Shown here in pieces: positions 29,989 to 43,436 of a stretch of 64,000 nucleotides of DNA (the stretch's first letter is position 1; each line of letters begins with the position of its first letter). Made by a program: the position numbers and the translations under genes. The DNA comes from Heterodera schachtii. Its lineage: Eukaryota; Nematoda; Chromadorea; Rhabditida; Heteroderidae. The stretch is from contig SIJG01000037.1 of assembly GCA_023374025.1 (NCBI GenBank), forward strand, positions 1,112,211-1,176,210. Reading direction: 5' to 3'. Below the pieces are notes generated by a model, which saw only the letters and a program-made list of their open reading frames with translations, had not been told where the DNA came from and searched no databases.

Positions 29989-32900
29989 CTAATTCCTCGT
30001 CAAGTTATTCTTAAGAGTGCCCATAATAATGGAGGCGGCCGTTGCGGAGGAGGGAGTGTTAGCGGTGCTGGGGGAGGCGCCCGGTGTGAACAATCGCATC
30101 AGTTCATTCATACGGTTGCTCAACGCGTTTTGTTCCTCCAAAAATTGACGCGTTTCCTCCGGCAGCACGCGACGCACACAAATGCTTTAAAAAATAAGAA
30201 AATAATTATTAAAAGGGTCACTCACATACATTAGTGTTCGATATTTTGAAAAAAAATATGGGCCTGTATTTTCTTGAATGCACTACGTTTTCCCCTCCGC
30301 CCATCCATATCAATAAGTCCCCCGCTCCCCGTATCGCGACCACTGATTTTTTTTTGAAATTTTTTTGTTTTTAAAGTTTGAAACAATCGCTATAAAATTT
30401 CCTCGGAATTTCTTATAGAGGTTAATTTTTTTTAAAGTGTATATATTTAAAATTTTATTTTAATATGTGTTATCTTCTCAAATTATGTTTGTGTTACCCC
30501 GGTTTCAATGGCTCCCGATTAAGACGAGTTTGACGAATTTCGACAAATGCGCGCCGAACAATGGAAGCGTATTCGCACCGAGCCATCAGTTGTTCAAATT
30601 TTGAATTTTGGTCAGGATGGATGTCCATAAAGTTGTACAAGTCCTCGACAGCCTGAAATCAAATTTCCGTTTTTTGTTTGCTATTTCTTCGTTTAACTTT
30701 TTTTCACATAAAAATTCATTTTCATTCACCCCATTGAAAACGTCGCAAGAAATTCGGCTAAATATTGACGACAGTTCATCATCACAGCGCCAATTTTTGG
30801 TTGATTATTCTGATTTTGGGCAGCTCCGCCTGCGCCACCGTCCTGCCGCTTCTCTTCCATCGCTTTTCGGCCCACCGTTCGGATACATCGCCGCACATAA
30901 CTCACCAATTGGGAATTTTCGGGAAACGGGTACAGATAGTTGAGCATCTAACAAAAAGCAAAAATCCATTTAGAAATGGATGTATAAGTGGTTCCACATT
31001 TCCCGGAAAAAAAAAATTTTTTTTTTTTGAAAATTTGTATTTTCAACCTTTTTTGGAAAAAAATAAATAAAATTTACAAAGTTTTCCCCCAAAAATAACA
31101 AACGTACCGCATATTTTTGGTTGATGACCAAACGCTGCAAAAAAATGCACAACAATTTGGACGTGTCCTTCACTGTGTCAGAAATTTGATTGGTTTGTCC
31201 GTCGGCAACATAAAAACGCGAATAATACTCGTGGATTGGGTGCAGCACCGTCAGAATGTCAACCTAAAGAGAGAAATTTTTGTTTATAAAAAAAACTATT
31301 TTTAAATGAACTTTTTCAATTCGGGTCGGCTCAACAATTGCGTCAGTAAATTTGGTGAGACATTTGCGGACCAACGAAGACAGTTGACCGCCAGGATCAG
31401 AGGCCTGGTATTTCATGACCAATTTCATCAGCGCCACAAAACACACATTCGGATTTGTGAATTCGCACAGTCGAATCACAATAATGTTGAGGGAACGGAA
31501 TACCTATAAACCCAAAAAAATTAATTAATGAAATCAAATTAAAAAAAAAAATTATTTCACCTGTTTGTTAAGTATTTTAAGACGCTGATCGCTGACCAAT
31601 GAAAGAAGTGCGTCAATGAATGAGCGCAAAGTGTCCGTACTTATCCGCTGCATAATGGTCATTTCGTTAGTCAGCTAAATGGGATTGAATAAGTAAAAAA
31701 TATGATGACATCCGTTTCATGGCATGCCACTAACAGTGCTAAGAAAGTTGCAAATGGAACGCATAAATTCACTGAGTTCCTGCTCTTTTTGGTCCCCTTC
31801 CTTCACTCCGTCCAATTGTTCAAGATGTTGGCTTCGAATGTGAAAGATTTGCGTGACCATCTTAAAAAAAACAAAATGAAATTCCCACTTTTCGAAGAAA
31901 AAAAACAACTAAAATTAAATTTTTTGTAAAAAAATAAAGACCGTCTTAAGAATGAGTTCGGTTCTGTCAATTATATACTGCCTTGTCACATGGTCATTCA
32001 TCAGATGAAGTAACTGAAAGGGCGCAATCAAATTTACAAAAAAATAATTTTTCAAAATTTTTTTACTTGGGCTAACGCCTCCTCGGCAATGTTGAGCTGA
32101 AGACAGGAAATGTTGTGCACAGTTCGGTCAATGTGTTCCGCACTTTCCAGCGACGAAATTGAAGACACTGACTCACTACGACGCGAAAAAGTGCTGGTTG
32201 GACGCACAACTGGTTTCTGAAAAAATTAATAAAACTAGGAACGCAACACCATTTCTTGGTATTATAAAAATTGGTTAGTTATTGCATTTTCGTAAGATAG
32301 TAATATCATTTTTAAAGCTTAGAGATTGGGCTATATGGTTTTCTCATCTTTTCATAAATGGATTCATTTCATTATTCGGAATCGGATCATATATCCAAAA
32401 AAAATTTGATTTTTTTTTATATTTTGGAAAATTTTTATTTGTTGGACACTCAATACTTATGGGGCAACCAATATTCTCAGAGCGCTAAAATAAAAACCGA
32501 GTATTTTTAGACTAAATTACAATTGGTTGTAGATCAACAGAAGATGCTTGATCCATTGATTGTGCCGCGATTGTGTTGTTGTGTTTGTCGCCCACTTTTG
32601 GAGTGGACACTTTGAATGTTCGGTCCAACAGCAGTGTTTGGGTGGTGTTTGTCAATTCCCTTTCCCCTCTGTTGTTTCCGGCCAACAATGTGTTGTCATC
32701 AAAGTCGTTTTGGAAAAATTTCGGGTCCAATTGGAATTTGCCAGCAACATTTTGTGATTGAAGTGTCATCGTGGTGTTCAAGTTGGATGAGTAGGAAACG
32801 GCTGACGAAAGTCCACCACTGCCAGCAAAATGTGACCGGCGTGGAGCACGCGGATTGCCCTCATCAGTGTTGTCATTGAGCATTGAATTGTTGGGGAGGA

Positions 32901-35900
32901 CAGCAACCGAACGACGACGACTAAAAAAAATATAGTGCAAAAAATAAAAATTGTACGATTTTTCATTTACCCGCTAGCAGACCGAGCCCTTTTTGTCGCA
33001 TTTGGATCGTCCGCAGTTGAGTTGATTGTTTGGTTAAGCCGCGACGTGGACGCATCACGCTTTTTTGATGAATCAGCAGCAGGTCGTGAAGACGCATTGG
33101 CAAAGAGTTCAACACGATCCTAAACCGATTTGAAAAATGTTTGTTTTTAATTTGACTGAAACAGTACATTCGGTGTATTTGGAGAGTCTGCCATTGCCTT
33201 GTCACGGTTTTCGGCAATCTAAAAATAGAACAAAAAATTATTGAAAAAAGTTTATGAAATGACCTTGGCCATTTTGTTCGGATCTTTGGCCAATTCGGGC
33301 GAAATGAAACAGCCCAAGGCCTTTTCCCCAATGCATTTCATAATGGCACCCAACGCAGCAAAAGAGGAGTCCCTCACTTCGGAGTCGGCATCAGAACCAT
33401 GCTAAAAAGGCACAAAATTAGGGGGAAAATATGACAAAATTGTGACTTTGCTCAGAATGGCCACCAAATCCTTCAGCAAACCCTTGGGAATGTCTTTGGC
33501 CGGGAGAGAACGGAACACGCGGTAGATGAACAAATCCGTCTGCGATTTCTGACTCGGATTCTGTTTGGCAGTCATAGCCTCGAGCAAGGCCTTGCTGAGG
33601 TGGTCGAAACTCTAAAATTAAAAAAATTAAAAATTTCAATTTGTTTATCCATTTTACGGTATATGCTGCGATGACATCGATGCATTCGACCAGCGCATCT
33701 CTGAGCAACTGTTTCTTCTCCTTGAACTTGTCGAAGATCACGGGGACAACCAGCAAAACGTGAGGCGTGAATTTGGCACGTAATCCCTTGGCAAAATACA
33801 TCACGCATTTGATTGCGCTAACAGCAATGATAAAATTGGAGTTTGCCATTGCCTTAAATATTTAATAATTTAAATTCGATATATATAAACAACAAATAAT
33901 AATTTAGAATCCTTTTTTTCGATGGCTGACCTTGGTCAGATGTTCAATGACTTCCCGGTAATTTGGCGAATCAGCAAGTCGCGGTGTTTGCGACAACAAT
34001 TGTTGCAGTGCGTCCAATGCCTCTTTCTTTTCCTGCCATTTTTGGCTTTCGAAATTGAAGTTCAGCTTCGATGAGATGTCGACTGGTTCCATCAGTTCCC
34101 ATGGGACAAATTCGTTTTCAATTTTGGTTTGCTGTTTGTGAGTGTGCGTGTCGCACTCATTTTGTTGTTTGGAGTATGAAGTGTCAGACAAATCATTGGC
34201 CTCCTGTTTCTAAAAATAGTGGGAGAAATCAGGGGAAATATGTAATTTCTTTTTATGTTAATTATTTGATTAGAGGATATCAGGATCGGATAATCCGATT
34301 CTGACATTCATTTGCAACTCATTGGACACCCAACCCAAAAAAAAAAAGTCGAAAATTCAATTTTTAACAAAACTCACAGCTTAACTGACTGTGAAATTTT
34401 AGAAAACGCAGCCAAAATTTCGATTTTGAGGCTGTAATTGTCTTAATATAATCGCAATCTTACCAATGCTTGGTCAGCGGCTTTTTTTGTCGCATTTGGA
34501 TCGTCCGCAGTTGAGTTGATTGTTTGGTTAAGCCGCGACGTGGACGCATCTCTCTTTTTTGCCGAGTCAGCAGCAGGTCGTGAAGAGGGATTCTCATTGG
34601 CAAAGAGTTCAACACGATCCTAAAATAATTTTAAAAAATACTAAATTTGGCGAAAATAATACATTCTGCGTATTTGGAGAGTCTGCCAAGGCCTTGTCAC
34701 GGTTTTCAGCAATCTAAAATGAAAATAAAACCAAAATTTAAAAAAAAAATAATGAAACGACTTTGGCCATTTTATTCGCATCTTTGGCCAATTCAGGCGA
34801 AATGAAACAGCCCAAGGCCTTTTCCCCAATGCATTTCATAATGGCACCCAACGCAGCAAAAGAGGAGTCCCTCACTTCGGAGTCGGCATCAGAACCATGC
34901 TAAAAGGACAAAAATTAGGGGGAAAATATGACAAAATCGCTACTTTGCTAAGAATGGCCACCAAATCCTTCAGCAAACCCTTGGGAATGTCTTTGGCCGA
35001 GAGAGAACGGAACACGCGGTAGATGAACAAATCCGTCTGTGATTTCTGACTCGGATTCTGTTTGGCAGTCATAGCCTCGAGCAAGGCCTTGCTGAGGTGG
35101 TCGAAACTCTAAAATTTTGGTTTTTTTTTCAAATAATTCATTGGTTTATCATTTTTACGGTATATGCTGCGATGACATCGATGCATTCGACCAGCGCATC
35201 TCTGAGCAACTGTTTCTTCTCCTTGAACTTGTCGAAGATCGCCGGAACAACCAACGACACGTGAGGAGTGAATTTGGCACGTAATCCCTTTGCGAAAAAC
35301 ATCACGCATTTGGTGGCACTTGCGGCGACAATGATATTTGCGTCATTTGCCATAATCTAAATTGCAAAATAAAAAATTTTTCAAATTAAAATAAGCATCA
35401 AAATGGCTAAATTATAACTGATATATGGTCATATTTCGTTTTTTTTTCACGTTTCGTTTATTTTTACGAACTCAACACTGCGAAGAACAAAAGAAAAAAT
35501 TGTCACAAAAATTCGGGGCAGTTTGTCAATTTACCAGTAACTTTTGTCGCCGGAACAAAACAGAACCGGCCGACCTAGACAATGCCGGGACGTAACGTCG
35601 CCGCAAAAAAAATTTTTTTTTTTTTGCGGCGACTTTTGTGCTGTTCCGAGGAAAAGGGTATTTCACATTTCGTTAAAACAAATTCTGACCACTCATTGCC
35701 TATGTATGATGCAAGTAGTGAGAATATTAACCTTTGCTAAGCGTTCGATGACCTCCCGGTAATTTGGCGAATCAGCGAGTCGCGGAGATTGCAACAACAA
35801 TTGTTGCAGCGCGTCCAATGCCTCTTTCCTTTCCTGCCATTTTGGGCTTTCAAAATTGATGTTCAGTTTTGAAGAAATGTCGACTGGTTCCATTAAATCC

Positions 35901-37089
35901 CAGGGATCAACTTCATTTTCACAAGCGTTTTGTTGAGTGACGCACTCATCGCTCTGCTGATTGGAGGACGAAGTGCCAGACAAATCATTGGCATGGGCAC
36001 TGGCTTGATTCTAAAATTAAAACACTAATTGTAAAATATCTTTATAGTTTGGTGGATCGGATGCTTTTAGTTTAGAAAATTTCTTAAATATTATGCTCGC
36101 CATTCATTCCAAACACCAAACCCAGACTCAAACAAAAAGCGGAAAATTCCAATTTTCCACAACATCATTTACCTGTGTTATAACAGCAGCTTCCGCCATT
36201 GCCTTGTCTTGATATTCAGCAATCTAAAAATAGAACAAAAAATTATTGAAAAAAAGTTTATGAAATGACCTTGGCCATTTTGTTCGCATCTTTGGCCAAT
36301 TCAGGTGAAATGAAACAGCCCAAGGCCTTTTCCCCAATGCATTTCATAATGGCACCCAACGCAGCAAAAGAGGAGTCCCTCACTTCGGAGTCGGCATCAG
36401 AACCATGCTAAAAGGCACAAAATTAGGAGGAAAATATGACAAAATTGTTACTTTGCTCAGAATGGCCACCAAATCCTTCAGCAAACCCTTGGGAATGTCT
36501 TTGGCCGAGAGAGAACGGAACACGCGGTAGATGAACAAATCCGTCTGTGATTTCTGACTCGGATTCTGTTTGGCAGTCATAGCCTCGAGCAAGGCCTTGC
36601 TGAGGTGGTCGAAACTCTAAAATTAAAAAAATTATAAAATTTCAATTTTGTTTATCCATTTTTACGGTATAGGCTGCGATGACATCGATGCATTCGACCA
36701 GCGCATCTCTGAGCAACTGTTTCTTCTCCTTGAACTTGTCGAAGATCACCGGGACAACCAAAGACACGTGAGGCGTGAATTTGGCACGCAATCCCTTGGC
36801 GAAAAGCATCACACATTTGGTAGCACTTGCAACGACAATGATATTTGCATCACTTGCCATTGTCTATATTTAAAAAAAAAATTACTATTTGTATTCGCAT
36901 TTATATGACCTTTGCTAAGCGTTCCATGACCTCCCGGTAATTTGGCGAATCAGCGAGTCGCGGAGATTGCAACAACAATTGTTGCAGTGCGTCCAATGCC
37001 TCTTTCCTTTCCTGCCATTTTGGGCTTTCGAAATTGATGTTCAGCTTCGATGAGATATCGACAGGCTCTATTAGATCATATGGATCCAT
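29989..37089 (-). CDS. zyg-9: XMAP215/ch-TOG family microtubule polymerase with three near-identical TOG domains
   Basis: Adds tubulin at microtubule plus ends and centrosomes. The N-terminus MDPYDLIEPVDISSKLN starts a TOG domain: WQERKEALDALQQLL, NYREVMERLAKV, SATKCVMLFAKGLRAKF, IFDKFKEKKQLLRDALVECI, YRVFRSLSAKDIPKGLL, ALGAIMKCIGEKALG. This module is repeated three times (36175-37089, 34463-36015, 32971-34211), each split by introns at the same places. A Ser/Asn/Thr-rich linker (32518-32922) follows, then the family C-terminal region: VFRSLNIIVIRLCEFTNPN and VRKCLTKFTDAIVEPTRIE match ch-TOG 'VVRSLNTLVVKVLE...MKCLWRM', and the end has EDLYNFMDIHPDQNSKFEQL and MNELMRLFTPG. Stop at 29989. The acceptor TTTGTAG about 13 bases before the ATG suggests trans-splicing. 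Canonical animals have five divergent TOGs and ZYG-9 three; the near identity of the three here is unusual. Confidence 0.88.
32971..34211 (-). repeat. TOG module 3 of the ZYG-9 gene
   Basis: Encodes VPWELMEPVDISSKLNFNFE through the last helix and the linker DRVELFANASSRPAADSSKK. Most variable of the three, especially in the first exon and in the helix MANSNFIIAVSAIKCVMYF. Its intron at about 33216-33262 is almost base-for-base the same as that at 36220-36267 in module 1. Confidence 0.85.
34463..36015 (-). repeat. TOG module 2 of the ZYG-9 gene
   Basis: Encodes NQASAHANDLSGTSSSNQQS, VDPWDLMEPVDISSKLN and all following TOG helices, ending in the linker with DRVELFANENPSSRPAADSA. The exon LLEAMTAKQNPSQKSQTD is identical in all three modules. 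Confidence 0.85.
35549..35650. repeat. Foldback element in a TOG-gene intron
   Basis: GTCGCCGCAAAAAAAA at 35597-35612 is followed at once by TTTTTTTTGCGGCGAC ending at 35633. Outer bases CGGAACAAAACAG and CTGTTCCG are also complementary, so the whole is a small palindromic insertion. The same ACGTCGCCGCAAA core forms the ends of the element at 54526-54818. Confidence 0.7.
36175..37089 (-). repeat. TOG module 1 of the ZYG-9 gene
   Basis: First TOG domain, exons 36910-37089 and following. Lacks the DRVELFA linker exon that modules 2 and 3 share, and passes instead through DKAMAEAAVIT into module 2. Confidence 0.85.
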
Positions 37090-37657
37090 TTGGAATTTAG
37101 GCTACAAATCAAATTTATATTAAAATCAGGTAATTCGCAATGGTTCATATGTGTTTATAAAAAAAAAGGCACAAGAAACATGCTGATATTTATTATCATT
37201 TACAGGTTTTTTAGAGACTGGTGACTTGAAAAAAAAAATTTTTTCTTTGCCGAAAAAAGTTTGAAATTTTAAATTAAAATCATAATGCCAAAAAATAGAG
37301 CAAACCAAGCCGAGTCCGGTAAAGGAATTTTACCGAACAGAAACGGAAGTTCAAAAAATGCAAGACGGAAACTTTGTGCATGAGTCCCGCGTTTTTCATG
37401 CTAACAAATTGTTCCGGTAAAAAGTGAGGGAGCGTAAATTGCTTCTTGTTCTTTCCCGTCCGACTCCGACACTCTATGCTTAATCTTAAATGAAGATGGA
37501 ATGCAATTTTCGTCTTAATTTTAAGTGCAAAGTTTCCTTATCAAATATTAAGTCATCATATCGCTTACCTAATTAGTATTCAGATAGTTTACTACTTTCT
37601 CCAATTTTTGTTAAATCTTGTTGCACTCCCAATTAGCCATAATAAATAGTGTGTAAA
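37090..37657. other. Divergent promoter region between ZYG-9 and LENG8
   Basis: About 570 bases separating two divergently transcribed genes. No gene. The acceptor CCAATTAG at about 37630-37637 precedes the LENG8 ATG and looks like a trans-splice site. Confidence 0.4.
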
Positions 37658-40600
37658 ATGGCTGATTCTTGGCAAACTGAAACAAAGGGCAGTGATGAAG
37701 GTGGTGACAGGGCAAACTCAGCTTACGAAAATGAGCCTGGTGATGAGAATTGGCGACATTCTGCTGCGTACCAAGCTCAGTCGACAGAGGAAGTGGCGTT
37801 GCCTGACGATTTGTCCGCCATTCCTGTGCCGACGGAACAGGAAATGAATCCGGCATGGCTAAAAGCGCAAGAAGCACTTCGTTCCATCGGTGGCAGACCG
37901 GATCAACACCAACAACATCATGAACAACCGCACCAATTTGAGGGCGGAAGTTACGAGGCGGCAGCTGCGCTGTACGGATGGCCACCAACCATGGGCAGTT
38001 CGTTCAATTCGTACTATCATCAGCAGCAGCAGCATATGGCTTACCAAGAGCAACAATACCAACAGCCCCAGCACCAACCATACCGTCCACAACGACCGCA
38101 ATACCGGCAACAGTTCAGACCGAAATTGACTGGCGGAGGCGCGTACAATAGCAATGGTAGACCGGTTCCACTTGCTCAAGTCAGCGTTCCAGGTAATTGG
38201 TTGGACTTGTTTTAGGGTGGTTTTCTTTGGGTCTTACAATTAAAATCAGTTTGACTGACATTAGCGGTACTTATTGTTATACAGTTCTTTTTCTGCCGAT
38301 AAACATACTTTTATTACATCAATTTTTTATTCAAATGGACGAAAAATTTATCTATAAAAGTGCCTTAAAATTGCATAAGTACCATATTACCTATTTCGGG
38401 TTCTCTGAACCCGGTTTAGAACAAATGTCGAACTTTCAAATTTTATCATTTTCGATTTGCGTGTCTAAAATTTGTTTGAAAAATTGCTTTACACTTCAAG
38501 TCAATTCCATTCAGGTTTGCATCAGTCCGCTTCTCCTCGTTTCACAAAACCCACCCGATTTCCCAGTGCGCAGCAACAGCCGTTGCACAGTGAAGCAGCC
38601 ACACAATCGCAAAAGTTTCTTGGCGAGGCGGCCGGGAAACGGCAATATCCGGTGTCATTGAAGTTTGTTTTTAGAAAATTTATTTTGAAATTCAAAATGG
38701 TTAGGTTAATAGTATGCATTTTCTAAATCGCCGGCATTTGGATTAAGCATTAAAAAATAAATTTTAGAAAATGTTTCCATTCATCTTAATTCAATTTTGT
38801 TAATAAAAAATATAAAAGGTTGACAAAAATTGAACACAAACCAATACAATTCTTTCATTTTTATTTCTTTTTTTTTGTTGGAAATGAATTTAATTATTTT
38901 GCTTTCATTTACCAGGGATTACATTGAACGTGCTTACCGTGCTTGTGAAGGGGAGGAGGAACGCGAGAAATTGGAGAATTATTTGCGACAACGAGTGGAG
39001 CCGTTGCTCAAATCGGGTGCCATTTGCGCAGTGAATTGGGTGAGTTTTACAAATTTATTAATAATTCTCGCGGTTTCAATTCTCGGAGCGGGACAAAACG
39101 TCGAACGAGTTTTTGGACTATAACTTATTCATTTTCAACTGAATTTAACATTTTTTACTATTAATACGATTTAAAAATGCTTAGAAAGTTCCTCTTAATT
39201 TGCAAACTTAAAAATTTTTCGTTTGTATAAAAAATTGACAATTTTTTTAGTCATTTTCCCATAGAAATGAAATTTAGCGAAAAATTAAACGAATTTTGTC
39301 AATTTTCCAACTCAAATATTAATTTTGTATCAATTTTCAGGCAAAGGAACCGCTGCCACATGAGCTAAATTTCCAGCTGAAGACAGGATGGATTCCGGCC
39401 AACTTGGTCAAGCAACAATTTCAGCAAAAATTGGCAGAAAAAGATGGTGGCGGTTTTACCGCCAAGCATGGTCCCGCTTCGCCCGACCGATGGGATCGCG
39501 GCGGCGGGGGCGGAAAGAGTCCGTCCTCCTCCCAGCAGTGGTCGTCGCCTGCCAAAAGGTTTTGTTTCCCCCCCCCCCCCCCCTCCCCGCCAACAAAAAT
39601 CCGTCCACATTTTTTTGTGGCAATGCCACATCATTTTTTAAAAAAAAAAATCCCTTCAAGCCGAGCGCTGCTGTTGTTCATATGGGTATAAAATTGAAAA
39701 TGAGAAATCAAAAAACAGACGAAAAAGAATAGCTGCTCTCCTTTCTTCTCCATTTTTAGGTAATAAAAAAGCGTTTTATTTTTGGTGGGCTGCTCGGAAT
39801 TCTGAATTTAAATCAGGCCGGGATAGGATTACCGGGATTTGGATTCCGACTGTCATGATCCCCGGAAAATCCCGCCTGGCTCTTATTTCTATTAAGAGTA
39901 TTATTTAAATTGAGGAATTTGTTTTTATTGCGTAAAACTGAAATCATTGGCATTTGTTTTTGGGAATGAATGACAATGCCATTTTCGCTTGTTCGGAATG
40001 CGTGTGGCTCGCAATAACAGTCAGCGCACCCCCACCATTTTTAAGTCTTTGCCCGTCAAATGGGCACTCCATTTCTGGCTCACCCCCACCCAAACGCAGT
40101 AAAATTGGCTCGCCGTTTGCTGGTGATGATCGTTTTGGTGGTGTTCAACAAAATGTGTCGCCCCTGTTGTCTTCCGCCTCTTCACTCGAGCAGAGATCAT
40201 CCGGTGGTTCCACTTTCTTTCCAATGGTAAAAACGGAGTTAAAATTAATTTTTCTGAATTTTTACTCGCTTTTTTTAAAATTTTAAATTGCATTCATTTG
40301 CCGTTCATTTGTCAGTCATCGTTGTCCTCCACTTCGACTCTAAAACGTGGCGACAATGTGCGATGGGAATGGACTTCTGCCGCCACTGGTCAACTACAAC
40401 CACAACGACAGCAACAACCCTTTGTTGACAAATACGAACAAAAATCGCCATCATACTCACCACCGCGTCAAAAAACGGTGACTGGAGTTAGCAAAAAAAA
40501 AATTTACATTGAGCATAATTTGATTTGGAAATTACTAGGTTGAATCGCTATTTAAGTTTCTAACGAAAAAATACTTAAAAAATAAATACGGACTCAATTT

Positions 40601-42878
40601 TCAGACATTGAGCAAAAAGGAGAAAAAGAAGCTGAAGAAGCAGCAGCAAAAACTACAAAAGCAGCAGCAAATGGAGAACAACAGCACAACCAGCAGCGGC
40701 GGACCGTTCCCCTCATTCACTCCGTTAAGTGGCGGCGGTGTCAACATTCCGTTCCAAAAACAGCAGCCACCGCATTGGCAGGTGAATTTGGGTGGACTAC
40801 GGTTCAAAAACGAAAAAAAATTTTTTAATTTTTTCTAATGGTTCAACAAATCGTTAGAAAAATTTCTAAAAAATTTCTTGAATAAATTATATTATTATTG
40901 TTCGACTTATTATAATTTGCTTATTAAGATTTAAATGTTGCTTGCTATTCAGTCAGTTTTTATTCTTATTCTTTTGTTAGATTGACGTCCCAAATGAGCG
41001 AAAGTTGGAGCGCGCGCGACGCTTTGCGGATGACGAACAACGAACACAACGAAGTCGACCAATGCCGTCCAGCAGACGACAACCGTTCAGCAAGTGAGCA
41101 TAAATAGAACACAATAAAATATATTTTTTTTAAATCTCGTAATTTTCCGCAAATCTTGGCCATTCCTTTAAAATAGGGTTTTGTAGCTAGTGTCCGTCGT
41201 TTAACCGAACAGAAAACTTGTTTTTTTTGGTGCCAAAAACAATGTGTACCAGCAGCCTCTATCAACAATAACTGACCGTGTACAAGCCTTCTTAAAATTT
41301 TAAACCAATGAGTGGCATTTGATTCATTAAATTTAGGAAAAAACTATTTTAATTTAAAAATCCTTCGTTAAATAATTTATTTAAAAGATTTTCCGCTGAT
41401 GCTATGCAGTCAATGTTTCTCGGTGGCGACGGTGAATTGGTCGTTAATCCAAATTTTGCTTCATTGAACATTGTTGGCACTTGTACTGACATTGGTTGGT
41501 TTTATTGAATTTTTTAAATAAATTAAATTAAAATAATTTTTTTGTTTTTTTTCAGAGAAATCTTTCTTCCGTCTCACAGCTGCGCCTGATCCGAGTCAGA
41601 TTAGGCCACAAGATGTGCTGAAGGTGGCGCTGGAGAATGTCAAGGAGAAGTACAAACAGAACAACGGTTATCGTTATGTGAGTGCTTTCATAGTTTGATG
41701 ATCCCGCATATGCTTACAAAAATTTCTAAAAAAAGTTTCCTACCCGGCGACGAAATTTCAAATAACACTGCTCTCCCCCCCCCCCCCCCTCCCCCACCCC
41801 TTCCCGAAATTTTTTTCTTGCTACAGCGGCCTGTAGTTAGCCATATTTTTTTGAAAATGCTGAACATTTTTTTCTTTTATTTTCAGGCTTCTGATCAGCT
41901 GAAAAGCATTCGTCAAGATCTGATGATACAGAATATACGCAACAATTTCACTGTTTCGGTGTACGAGACGAATGCACGGGTTGCGCTCGAAAACCGAGAC
42001 CGCGAGTGTGTAAATTTAATTGCATCTATTTTTTAGAAAAAAACGGATGAGGGGCTGGAATCCCGATTTTAAAAACTTTGGGGCCTCGAGCCTCGAAACG
42101 TCATCCATTGCAACACATCCTCTTTTTTTCAGAGAGTTCAATCAGTGTCAGAATCAGCTGAAACAGTTGTACAAACAGGTGTCGTCTTCCGAGTGCCCAA
42201 ATCGGTGGGAGTTCACCAGCTACCGGCTGCTCTATTACATTTACATGCGAGAAACACTTGGTCCGTATTTACAATTCTTATTTTGTATTGTTGTTAAATC
42301 TATTGAAATTTTTGTCTGTTTTAAGATGTTGCATATTTGCTGGACGAACTTGTGCCCGAGGCAATTGCCGACGAATGTATGGGTTTTGCACTGATGGTAA
42401 TTAATTTCTGAATTAACATTAAAAAATAAATAAATTTATTTTTAAATGACTAAAAAATGTTCAAATATTTATTTCTATAGGTATGGGACGCTTGGAGCAT
42501 GGACAACTACATCAAGCTGTTCAGACTGTATTCAAAGGCACCCAAAATGACGGGTACTCCACCAACCCACCCCTATAATATCAAATTTTTATTCCCATTT
42601 TTTCTTGCCTTAAGGCTATGTAATGGACATGTTCATTGACCGGGAGCGTACCGAATTTCTCATCACCGTGCTCAAAGCGTAAATTTGAAAATAAAATTAA
42701 TAATTATTCCATAAATATTTCTTACAGATTTCGTCCTGACGTTTCTGTTGCTGTGCTGCTGAATTGGCTCCAGTTTGACACTGAAAAGGCGCTCAACGAC
42801 TTTTTGGTTCAACGGGGCATCGAAGTGGAGGAGGGCGGCACATTGGACTGTCGAAAATATGCCAATCACAAATTTTAA
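37658..42878 (+). CDS. LENG8-like protein, SAC3/GANP domain
   Basis: LENG8/Thp3 proteins bind mRNA-processing and PCID2-like partners through a SAC3/GANP PCI domain in the nucleus. Exons: 37658-38192, 38515-38662, 38916-39039, 39341-39558, 40046-40226, 40316-40486, 40605-40781, 40981-41093, 41388-41494, 41556-41677, 41887-42005, 42133-42260, 42326-42396, 42481-42553, 42615-42678, 42728-42878; phases all fit, about 833 residues. Seen: a long Q/G/P/S-rich N-terminal half ([18 protein letters not shown]), a lysine-rich [13 protein letters not shown], the 'RRFADDE' basic patch, then the SAC3 domain: [87 protein letters not shown], and the winged-helix end DCRKYA. Intron 4 contains a C16-17 run near 39570. 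The donor of the sixth exon could instead be at 40478. Confidence 0.93.
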
Positions 42879-43334
42879 CATTTGCTATTTTTTGTTGTCG
42901 AAAAAACCCAATCAAATTCAGTGACGAATTATCAATCAGCCAATTGAAGGGCATTGTAGCACATTGAGCATTTGTTTTCATTTCCTCCAGGTCATTATTA
43001 TGTTACAACAAATTACTGATTTTATTTGCCAATTGAAATTCCATGTTGTGATTTTCTCATATTGATTTTGCTCTGTTTTGTTTTTGCTTTTTTCTCTAAT
43101 ATTATTAATGAAAAATGTTTCCCTTTGTTTCTTTGAAATTGTTGTTGTTCTCATTCTAATACAATTTTTCACCAATTTTATTTTACACGCAATTCATCAG
43201 CAAACATTGGTTGATATGTGTTATGTAACAACATTTACTTATTCTTCGTTTTTATTGTGAAAAAATTGTTTCAATTTTAAAATCTGTTGAATAACAAAAC
43301 AATAATTTGCGATATAAATTCCTTAAATTTACCA

Positions 43335-43400
43335 GAACCTTGGAATCCAGGTCCCGGCTTCGACAAGCCTTGGGTTTTCCTGGACCTGGATTTTTACCAA
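43335..43400. repeat. CCTGGACCTGG-type inverted repeat, third copy
   Basis: AATCCAGGTCCCGGCTTC is answered by TTTTCCTGGACCTGGATTTT after a short loop. Located in the convergent space between LENG8 and the next minus-strand gene. Confidence 0.5.
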
Positions 43401-43436
43401 GGAAACCCATGATTAATTAAATTTTAAATTAAAACA

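Noticed and set aside
38197..38661. Open frame between LENG8 exons 1 and 2
   Set aside because: It lies in an intron with good splice signals, and only its end overlaps exon 2, in another frame.
39388..39732. Proline-, glycine- and arginine-rich frames on both strands near the C16 run
   Set aside because: Composition artefact of the LENG8 exon and the following poly-C intron.
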